A stretch of DNA of 64,000 bases from Rhodothermus marinus (lineage in GTDB: Bacteria > Bacteroidota > Rhodothermia > Rhodothermales > Rhodothermaceae), in assembly GCF_009936275.1 (NCBI RefSeq), contig NZ_AP019797.1, forward strand, positions 2,215,890 through 2,279,889. Direction: 5' to 3'. This document shows, in pieces, positions 37,101-43,293 of this stretch (position 1 is the stretch's first letter; each line of letters begins with the position of its first letter). Below the pieces are notes generated by a model that was not told where the DNA came from, did not search any database, and saw only the letters and a list, made by a program, of their open reading frames with translations. Made by a program: the position numbers and the translations under genes.

Positions 37101-37493
37101 GTTGCCGTCGACGTCGGCCACGGCCACGCCGGTGGTCCAGGGCTTCGTTCCGGCCACGCCGGCCGCATCGGTGACGTCCTCGAAGCGCCAGTCGCCTCGG
37201 TTCAGGTAAAGCCGGTTGGGACCCTGGTTGGCCGTCAGAAAGACATCGAGGCGTCCATCGCCGTTGAAGTCGGCCAGCCCGACGCCTCCGCCGTTGTAAA
37301 AGTTGCGATAGATAAAGACGTTGAACTCCTGCGTTTCGCGCAGGCGGTTTTCGAAGCGGATGCCCGTCTGGCGAGGGGACAGCGCTTCAAACAGGGCATC
37401 GGCGGGCACGCCGGGCCTGCGACACCCTCCCAGCACCAGCAATCCCACCAGGCCGAGGCTCCTGAAACCACGCAGCAAGAAGCGATGCATCAT
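34131..37493 (-). CDS. Large VCBS/CRTAC1-family lipoprotein (1120 aa)
   Basis: Paralog of the next gene, with a lipobox LVLGGC (Cys about residue 24), VCBS blades (DFNGDGRLDVFLTAN, DYDRDGDLDVYVLN, DLDGDGDLDLIVND), a central ASPIC/UnbV-like domain (IGAQVTVLAGTQRFYQEQ, VVVVWPDGRHEVRR) and further blades. Both share LYLNRGDWRFEDVTDAAGVA, marking a tandem duplication. It is 99 bp downstream of susD with a terminator in between, so it may be expressed by readthrough from susCD or from its own promoter. Likely anchored on the cell surface and Ca-dependent; a role in binding the susCD ligand is inference from position. Confidence 0.85.
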   Translation of the reverse strand: MMHRFLLRGFRSLGLVGLLVLGGCRRPGVPADALFEALSPRQTGIRFENRLRETQEFNVFIYRNFYNGGGVGLADFNGDGRLDVFLTANQGPNRLYLNRGDWRFEDVTDAAGVAGTKPWTTGVAVADVDGNGWPDLYVCHAGPFADSLRANELYLNLGPDANGIPRFREAAAELGLADTGFSVHAVFFDYDRDGDLDVYVLNNSMRPIISLDFRNTRHERNHEGGDRLYRNDGGRFVDVSAEAGIFGPEIAFGLGVTVADLNRDGWPDLYISNDFFERDYLYINQGDGTFREVLEEAMASISLSSMGADAADIDNDGFPELFVTDMLPEDDARLKTTTTFEGWQLYQTKVENGFYHQFTRNTLQYNNGDGTFSEIGMWAGVAATDWSWAALIFDADLDGYKDIFVANGIFWDVIDQDYLEYLSAEETMRAVIREEGVDYLALIRKMPSHPLPNYAFHNNGDRTFTNRAQEWGLGRPGFSSGAAYGDLDGDGDLDLIVNDVNGPVRVYRNRARERFNGHFLQVQLIGTPPNTQGIGAQVTVLAGTQRFYQEQMPNRGFQSSVDPVLTFGLGPHDTVDAVVVVWPDGRHEVRRRVAADQRLVFHQEEATVGRSELPLLPERATPRFADVTAQVALDYRHQEDDFVDFLREGLMPWMRSREGPRVAVGDVNGDGRDDFYIGGAKGFPGVLFVQQPDGRFARANEALFAADALSEDLGATFFDADGDGDLDLYVVSGGNAYAPRAPALQDRLYLNDGRGRFRKAVDRLPRIRSSGGPVAAADYDGDGDVDLFVGGRIEPWFYGMAPESLLLQNDGRGHFTNVTETLAPGLSRIGMVTDAAWTDFYGDGRLDLLVVGEWMPLTIFRNVGGGRLERWELPDLAETSGIWHRVAVADFDADGDPDFIATNLGVNTPLKATPESPLRLFVKDFDRNGFADHLLARPESTAAGLRHRPLNLRRELLGQLPFLSGRIPSHAAYARMMLEDILKPEELEGAAVLEVRELRSLYVENLGGGRFRLHPLPPEAQWAPLYGLLVDDFDGDGHLDVLAGGNFRWAQTSLGLMEATYGLWLRGEGAGRFTTVMPRDSGFFVRGEVRDLQKLARPGRPPLILVARNDDAPRFFVVRR

Positions 37494-37520
37494 GCCTGAA
37501 TTCCGAACAGCTTTGCCCCA

Positions 37521-37568
37521 AAGAAAACACCGCCGGAGCGCTGCCGCAAGGCAACACCCCGGCGGTGT
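37521..37568 (-). terminator. Terminator between susD and the VCBS genes
   Basis: On the minus strand ACACCGCCGG pairs perfectly with CCGGCGGTGT across a ~22-nt loop and is followed by TTTCTTTGG. It begins 25 bp past the susD stop. Confidence 0.75.
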
Positions 37569-37592
37569 CTCGTCGCGCCGCTTACCGGACCA

Positions 37593-39221
37593 TCAGTAGC
37601 CCGGATTTTGCTGCAGATTCGGGTTGGCGTCGAGCTGCGCCTGGGGAATCGGGAAAAGCAGTACTCGCGGATTGCTGGGATCCTTGAACTCCCAGGCGCG
37701 CGTAAACTGGCCATGACGAATCAGATCCTGGCGCCGTTTGGCCTCCCAGGTCAGCTCGAAGAGGCGCTCATCCAGGATCGCCTGCCGCAACGCTTCGCGG
37801 CTGGAATAGTCGGCCAGGTTAAGCGGCTTGGGCGGATCGAAGACACGCGCGCGCACTTCGTTGATCAGGTCGATGACCTGCTGAGAAGGCCCGTTCAATT
37901 CATTCAGGGCTTCCGCCTTGATCAGGTAGATCTCGGCCAGGCGGAACCAGGCGTAGTCGTTCCCGTGGTTTCCGTTCACGTTGTTCGGATCGGGCCCGTA
38001 CTTGAGCACGCGCACGCCTTCACGCTCGTTTGCATTTGTTACGTTCTGAATCTCCGGCGTATAGACCAGCGGTGCGCCCGTGCGGTCCGTCAGCGGATCA
38101 CCCTGCGAGTAGCACTGGCTGCCCACGCAGTTACCCCGCGGCTCAGCATACTGCTGCCCGACCAGGAAGATCGTGCGTCGGGCATCATCCTGGTCGAACT
38201 TGTTGTACGTCTCGGCCAGAATGGCATGGCCATTCCAGGGCGAAGGCGACAGCTGGTTATAATGCAACGTTCGCATCTGGAAGGTCATGCCCAGACCGTT
38301 TTCGGGCAGGTGCTGGATGGCGAAAATCACTTCCGGGGCGTTCTCGTTGTTGGGTAGAAACATGGCCAGCCATTCACTGGCATCCTGGGCCAGCCGGAAG
38401 TAGCCGGAGTTGATGATGTTATCGGCCCGCTGGATGGCCGCTTGGCAGGCATTCTGCCCACCGCTGACCTGCACATCCACGCAGGAGTTGTACCCGGTAG
38501 GATTCAGCTGATCGCTGTTGCGGGTGAAAACGCCCGCGTTCAGGTACATGCTGGCCAGGATCGCGTCGGCAACCCATTTGGTAACCCGACCCGCAAGCGG
38601 CGGCTGCTCCGGAAGGTTATCGTAAATTTCCAGCAGTTCGCTTTCGATGAAATTGAAAACTTCGGCCCGCGTAGCGTTCGCCGGCGGGTTGTTGGGATCG
38701 ACGACAAATTCGTCGTCGCCCACGATGGGCACGTTGCCGAAAAAGTCCAGCAACGTATAGTAGAAGAAGGCCCGAAGCAGCCGCACTTCGGCTTCGAGCT
38801 GCGCTTCGTTTGGTGCCTCGATTTCCGCCAGGGTCTGCAACAGACCGTTCGCACGCGCAATGCCCGTATAGGAATCGACCCAGGCGCCGTTGATATCGAC
38901 CAGCGAAGGATCCCACTGGTGACGATGGATAGCCAGCCAGCGGCCGCCGTCGAACCAGTCCTGCCCACGGGTGGGCACGACGGTTTCGTCGGAGGAGACC
39001 TGACTCAGGTTCCAGTAATTCCATTCCAGCGCCCGAAGTTGGGCATAAATGGGCGCCAGGGCGGCGGTGATTTCTTTCTCGGTTTTGTAAAAGTTTTCGG
39101 GCGTTACCACCGAAAAGGTCTCTTCGGTCAGATCCGTACAGCTGCTGAGGATCAGTACGACCGGTGTCAGCAGCACCGCCAGCAGGATACCGGCCGTCTT
39201 ATTTCTCTGCATGCCTCTCAT
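37593..39221 (-). CDS. SusD/RagB-family nutrient-binding outer membrane lipoprotein
   Basis: From the ATG at 39221 (MRGMQRNKTAGILLAV) the protein is 542 residues; the frame extends to 39272 without a signal-like sequence, and an ATG at 39212 is an alternative. Lipobox LILSSC (Cys about residue 28), then the SusD pattern: ENFYKTEKEITAALAPIYAQ, EAQLEAEVRLLRAFFYYTLL (the SusD helical core) and the C-terminal EAKRRQDLIRHG and NPNLQQNPGY. SusD proteins cap the paired SusC barrel and bind oligosaccharides or peptides. The gene follows susC by 56 bp. The nearby secreted glycosidase suggests a glycan ligand, which is inferred. Confidence 0.9.
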   Translation of the reverse strand: MRGMQRNKTAGILLAVLLTPVVLILSSCTDLTEETFSVVTPENFYKTEKEITAALAPIYAQLRALEWNYWNLSQVSSDETVVPTRGQDWFDGGRWLAIHRHQWDPSLVDINGAWVDSYTGIARANGLLQTLAEIEAPNEAQLEAEVRLLRAFFYYTLLDFFGNVPIVGDDEFVVDPNNPPANATRAEVFNFIESELLEIYDNLPEQPPLAGRVTKWVADAILASMYLNAGVFTRNSDQLNPTGYNSCVDVQVSGGQNACQAAIQRADNIINSGYFRLAQDASEWLAMFLPNNENAPEVIFAIQHLPENGLGMTFQMRTLHYNQLSPSPWNGHAILAETYNKFDQDDARRTIFLVGQQYAEPRGNCVGSQCYSQGDPLTDRTGAPLVYTPEIQNVTNANEREGVRVLKYGPDPNNVNGNHGNDYAWFRLAEIYLIKAEALNELNGPSQQVIDLINEVRARVFDPPKPLNLADYSSREALRQAILDERLFELTWEAKRRQDLIRHGQFTRAWEFKDPSNPRVLLFPIPQAQLDANPNLQQNPGY

Positions 39222-39277
39222 GGTCAACGTTCTGTTTGAATGCGGATGAAACTGGTGCGTCATTCCTTTCAAGACCG

Positions 39278-42200
39278 TTAGAAGCCCAGGCTGATGCCGA
39301 CCGTAAAGGTGCGCGCCCGGGGATAGTTCGTGTAGTCGATCCCCAGCGTCGCCAGCCCGGCATTCGTGTTAACCTCCGGATCGTATCCGCTGTAGGGGGT
39401 AATCACCAGCAGGTTCTGTCCGGACACATAGATACGTGCCCGCCGGAGATAACGGCTCCATGGCCCCAGATTGTTGAAGGTATAGCCGACCGTCACGTTG
39501 TCCAGCCGGATAAAGGAGCCATCTTCGATCCAGCGCGAGGAGTAGATGGCCGGTTCGTCCAGGGCGTCCGGATCGTCCAGCGCCGCTTTCAGGAAGTTCT
39601 GGTTCTGGAGCACGGCGCTCTTCGTCTGATAGACCAGGGCCGTGTTGTTGAAGACGTCGCGGCCCTGTTCGCCCCGGATGAACACGTAGAAGTCGAAGTT
39701 GCCCCAGTAGATATTGGTACGGAAGCCGTAGGTGAAGTCCGGCTGGGCATTGCCGATGATGGTCCGGTCATCACCGGTGATCTCGACCTGACCGTCGCCG
39801 TCCAGGTCGGCAAACTGCTGGCGGCCGTTGGCATCGACACCCAGGAAGACCGGTCCGTAGAAGGTGCCGATCGGCTCGCCCGGCAGCAGAATCTGCGCGT
39901 AGGTGTCCGACTGACCACGGCCACTGACCGTCCCGGTAATAATCTGATCGCGACCACCCAGGCTGACCACTTCGTTACGGTTGGTGCTGAAGACCAACCC
40001 GAAGAGCACGTTCAGTCCGGGCCGATCGACAGCCAGCGCATCGAGCGAAAACTCAAGGCCCCGGTTGCGCGTCTTGCCGACGTTTTCGATCCGGGTCGGG
40101 ACCGGCGCCGGCTGCGGCACAGGGATCTCCAGCAACAGGTTGCTGGTGTTCTTCTCGTAGTATTCGATCGTTCCCGAGAATTTGCCGTTCAGCAGGCTGT
40201 AATCCAACCCGATGTTGAAGGTGGCCGTCTCTTCCCACTTCAGGTCCGGATTCGCATAGTTGACCGGGGCAAATCCGGTGTACGGCTGCTGATCGAAAAC
40301 CGCCTGCAGGCTTTCGTTGGCGCCAAGCTGCGCCAGCGACAGGTAGTTACCGATCTCCTGACTACCCGTGATGCCATAGCCCACCTTCAAGCGCAGGTCG
40401 GTGAGCCAGTCCAGCCCCTGCATGAACGGTTCGCCACTGATACGCCAGGCCGCCGAGATGGCCGGGAAGAGCCCCCACTTGTTCCCTTCGCCAAAGCGCG
40501 AGGAACCGTCGTACCGAAGCACGCCGGTCAGGTAGTACCGGCTCTGGTAGTTGTAGTTCAGGCGCGTGAAGAACGAAATGAGTCGGCTTTTTTCCTTGTA
40601 GGAAAACGTCCCGGCTTTGACCAGCTGGCTGGCCGACTGCATAGCGTTGTAGGTGGTGACGTCCGTAACGAATCCCTGCCCTTCGACGCCGAATTCTTCC
40701 GTCATGTACTCGTTGAACTCGTAGCCGCCCAGCAACTCCACATTGTGCGCCTGAGCGAACGTGTTGCGGTAGGTCAGATAGCTCTGGAACGTCAGCGACG
40801 AGTGTTCCCGGCTACGCTGCAGCGCCCGCCCTTCGTACTGGGCACCGGTCGGATTCTGTTGCGGGAAGTACTGGCGGCGGCTCGACTGCGCCCGGTCGGC
40901 CCCGAAGTTCACCCGGGCCGTCAGGCCAGGCAGCAGATCCAGCTCAGCGCCGATGTTCCCCAGCGAGCGCGTCGTCTTTACGAAGTCCAGCACCTGCTCG
41001 GCCATGGCCACCGGATTGCGCACCGAGGTCCGGCCGTCCGCAATTTCAAAATAGCCATCCAGTGCCGGGGTCCCATCCAGGTTTTGATCGGCGTAGATGG
41101 GATAGGTGGGATTCATCTGATAGACGTTCGTAAACACCCCGCCTTCGAAGCCGGCCGTCTGGTTGTAGGGCAGCAGGTCGTCGTGCTGGAACGACGAAGT
41201 CAGGTTGAGCTGAAGCCGCAGCCGCCCGTCGAAGGCCTGATGGTCGGCGTTCAGGCGTCCGGTCAGACGTTCCAGCCCGGAGCTGATGACATGGCCCTGC
41301 TGATTCAGGTAGCTGACCGAGGCCCGGTAGCGGGTCTGGCTCGTACCGCCCGAAAAGGCCAGATTATGGAAGTGCGTGATCCCCGTCCGCGTAACCGCTT
41401 CTTCCCAGTCCGTATTGGCATTCCCCAGTACGTTCAGCGCATCCTGCGAAAGATTTCCGGCCTGCACCTGCTCCTGAACGAACCGCCGATATTCCTCCCC
41501 ATTCAGCAACTCCAGCTTCTTATAGGGAGAGGCCGCCGAAATATACCCTTCATAGTCCACCTGAAGCTGGCCCTGACGGCCCTTCTTCGTCTCGATCAGG
41601 ATCACGCCGTTCGCACCCCGCGATCCGTAGATAGCGGTGGCCGCGGCGTCTTTCAGGACCGTGATCGACTCGATGTCGTTGGGATTGATCAGGCTCAGGG
41701 GGTTGCGCGGTGGCGGCGGCGCGCCGTCAATCCCGGCCCCTTCCGGCATCAGGCGCACGTTGTCGATCGGCACGCCATCGATGACGATCAGCGGATCATT
41801 GCTAGCACTGATGGAGGTACCACCGCGCAGACGGATGTTCAATCCGGCGCCCGGTTCGCCATTGTTCGAGATGATCGTCAGACCGGCCACCTGGCCCTGC
41901 AGCAGCTGGTCGGGCGAGGTATAAACGCCCTGATTGATCTCCGTCGCATCAATCGTCGCCACCGAGCCGGTCACGTCTTCACGCCGCTGCACGCCGTAGC
42001 CGACCACGACGATCTCTTCCAGCACCTCGACGGTGGGTTGCATGCGCACGTTGATGACCGTTCGGTCGCCTACCACCTCCTGCACCTGCTCGTAGCCCAC
42101 GAACGAGAAAACCAGCACGGCTTCGGGTCCGGGCACTTCGATCTGATAGCGTCCCTCGACGTCGGTGGTCGTGCCGGTCATCGTGCCCAGCACCACGATG

Positions 42201-42340
42201 TTGACGCCGGGCAACGGCTCCCCCGTCGTCGCGTCACTGACGGTACCCGTCACCGTGCGCGGCTGCGCAATGACAACGCTTACATTCCAGCATGCAAGCA
42301 GCAGACTCACCCTTAAAATGCGCGAAAGCAATGTGCTCAT
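39278..42340 (-). CDS. SusC/RagA-family TonB-linked outer membrane protein
   Basis: The start is set at 42340 (MSTLLSRILRVSLLL), where a signal peptide begins; the frame is open to 42454, but the extension has no signal and would run through the 5' control region. The 1020-residue protein has a carboxypeptidase-regulatory domain (VTGTVSDATTGEPLPGV), a plug with the SusC hallmark (NPNDIESITVLKDAAATAIY, GSRGANGVILI) and a barrel ending TFTVGISLGF. It moves a ligand captured with SusD across the outer membrane, powered by TonB. Palindromes upstream at 42393 and 42459 suggest LacI-family control. Confidence 0.9.
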   Translation of the reverse strand: MSTLLSRILRVSLLLACWNVSVVIAQPRTVTGTVSDATTGEPLPGVNIVVLGTMTGTTTDVEGRYQIEVPGPEAVLVFSFVGYEQVQEVVGDRTVINVRMQPTVEVLEEIVVVGYGVQRREDVTGSVATIDATEINQGVYTSPDQLLQGQVAGLTIISNNGEPGAGLNIRLRGGTSISASNDPLIVIDGVPIDNVRLMPEGAGIDGAPPPPRNPLSLINPNDIESITVLKDAAATAIYGSRGANGVILIETKKGRQGQLQVDYEGYISAASPYKKLELLNGEEYRRFVQEQVQAGNLSQDALNVLGNANTDWEEAVTRTGITHFHNLAFSGGTSQTRYRASVSYLNQQGHVISSGLERLTGRLNADHQAFDGRLRLQLNLTSSFQHDDLLPYNQTAGFEGGVFTNVYQMNPTYPIYADQNLDGTPALDGYFEIADGRTSVRNPVAMAEQVLDFVKTTRSLGNIGAELDLLPGLTARVNFGADRAQSSRRQYFPQQNPTGAQYEGRALQRSREHSSLTFQSYLTYRNTFAQAHNVELLGGYEFNEYMTEEFGVEGQGFVTDVTTYNAMQSASQLVKAGTFSYKEKSRLISFFTRLNYNYQSRYYLTGVLRYDGSSRFGEGNKWGLFPAISAAWRISGEPFMQGLDWLTDLRLKVGYGITGSQEIGNYLSLAQLGANESLQAVFDQQPYTGFAPVNYANPDLKWEETATFNIGLDYSLLNGKFSGTIEYYEKNTSNLLLEIPVPQPAPVPTRIENVGKTRNRGLEFSLDALAVDRPGLNVLFGLVFSTNRNEVVSLGGRDQIITGTVSGRGQSDTYAQILLPGEPIGTFYGPVFLGVDANGRQQFADLDGDGQVEITGDDRTIIGNAQPDFTYGFRTNIYWGNFDFYVFIRGEQGRDVFNNTALVYQTKSAVLQNQNFLKAALDDPDALDEPAIYSSRWIEDGSFIRLDNVTVGYTFNNLGPWSRYLRRARIYVSGQNLLVITPYSGYDPEVNTNAGLATLGIDYTNYPRARTFTVGISLGF

Positions 42341-42392
42341 GGTACCCACTCGCTCAAATTGTTTGAGTAAATGTAAGAGTTTCCACTTGCTA

Positions 42393-42406
42393 TGGGATCG
42401 CTTCCA
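42393..42406. promoter_or_regulatory. LacI-type palindrome upstream of susC (proximal)
   Basis: Read on the minus strand this is TGGAAGCGATCCCA, one base different from the palindrome at 2805-2818 upstream of the sugar operon. It lies about 53 bp before the susC start. Confidence 0.45.
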
Positions 42407-42458
42407 AATCTCAACGATGGGTGCGGGAAATGCAATCCCTTTTTTAAGGGACACCCTT

Positions 42459-42478
42459 CAACTAAACCGTTTTAGTTG
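42459..42478. promoter_or_regulatory. 20-bp operator palindrome upstream of susC (distal)
   Basis: CAACTAAACCGTTTTAGTTG is a 20-bp inverted repeat centred on CG with only one mismatched pair, the form of a LacI-family operator. It lies about 120 bp upstream of the susC start, between the terminator of the plug-lipoprotein gene and susC. Confidence 0.6.
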
Positions 42479-42529
42479 TAACAAGCCTGCAACCTTTTAT
42501 ACAAACTTCACAGAGCTCTGTCGAGGCTC

Positions 42530-42564
42530 AAAACAAAGCCCGCCTCCCCTGCGGGAAGACGGGC
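42530..42564 (-). terminator. Terminator after plug-domain lipoprotein gene
   Basis: On the minus strand GCCCGTCTTCCC pairs with GGGGAGGCGGGC (12 bp with G-U pairs, 3-nt loop), followed by TTTGTTTT. Confidence 0.75.
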
Positions 42565-42586
42565 GATCAACAGTTCGGATAGGGGC

Positions 42587-43099
42587 TTACTGATTCCTGC
42601 CGGCACGCTTCGTGGTGATCAGAATCACCCCGTTGGCGCCCCGGGAGCCGTAAATCGCCGTGGCCGCCGCATCCTTCAGGACCGTGATCGACTCGATGTC
42701 GTGAGGGTTCAGAAAAGAGATGGTCCCACCCGGTATCGGTGTGATGGGCATGCCATCGACCACATAAAGGGGTTCTGGATTGCCCAGGAGCGTGTTCTGC
42801 CCTCGGATGCGCACGATCAGTCCGCCGCCGGGCGCTTCGGTCACGTACACACCGGCCACGCGCCCTCTGAGCAACTCTTCCACGCGCGTCACCGGCCGCT
42901 CTTTGACCTCGTCCGGATCCAGCTCACTGACCGAGGCCGTCACCTCCTCCCGTGCGATCGTGCCGTAGCCGACGTTGACCTGCTCCTTTGCTTCCGCAGC
43001 CGACGCGTCGGTTTCGGCCACCGGCCGACTCCCCGCGCAGCCGGTCAGCCACAATGCCGCCACCAGCGCCAGCCCGCCCACCATGTGCCGCCGTTCCAT
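42587..43099 (-). CDS. Lipoprotein consisting of a lone TonB receptor plug domain
   Basis: A 170-residue protein with a lipobox (WLTGC, Cys about residue 21) and then a SusC-type plug: VTASVSELDPDEVKERPVTR, LLRGRVAGVYV, PLYVVDGMP and DIESITVLKDAAATAIYGSR. It ends at ITTKRAGRNQ, where a receptor would continue into its barrel. The plug is nearly the same as that of the adjacent SusC over its last third, so it probably arose from a SusC. Stop and terminator are clean, so this looks like a real short gene, not a fragment. It could compete for TonB or regulate the SusC pore; this is inference. An ATG at residue 6 is an alternative start. Confidence 0.8.
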   Translation of the reverse strand: MERRHMVGGLALVAALWLTGCAGSRPVAETDASAAEAKEQVNVGYGTIAREEVTASVSELDPDEVKERPVTRVEELLRGRVAGVYVTEAPGGGLIVRIRGQNTLLGNPEPLYVVDGMPITPIPGGTISFLNPHDIESITVLKDAAATAIYGSRGANGVILITTKRAGRNQ

Positions 43100-43193
43100 G
43101 ATGCCTGCTCCGGGTTGGGTTCAAGGATGCCGCTCTCCTTCAGGATACCTCTAAAAAATCTAAACGTTTCCCGCCACAAATAAACCTGTCTAA

Positions 43194-43242
43194 CCCCTGC
43201 TTTTCTTTCAAAAAGCAGGGGCGCACCACAGGGTGCGCCCCT
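43194..43242 (-). terminator. Two overlapping hairpins downstream of glycosidase gene
   Basis: CCCCTGCTTTT/AAAAGCAGGGG (43194-43221) and AGGGGCGCACC/GGTGCGCCCCT (43217-43242) are both perfect 11-bp stems and share the bases 43217-43221. On the minus strand the second is followed by GCTTTTT, a typical terminator, while the first would form after it. The second resembles the core of the intergenic repeats at 14271 and 30751. Confidence 0.65.
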
Positions 43243-43293
43243 ACCGGACGAACAAGACACGCGCAGCCCTTTTGCGATGATTGAGGATGTTGC

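Noticed and set aside
39164..42316. 1050-codon plus-strand open frame
   Set aside because: Antisense to susC, whose frame has full family motifs and a signal peptide.
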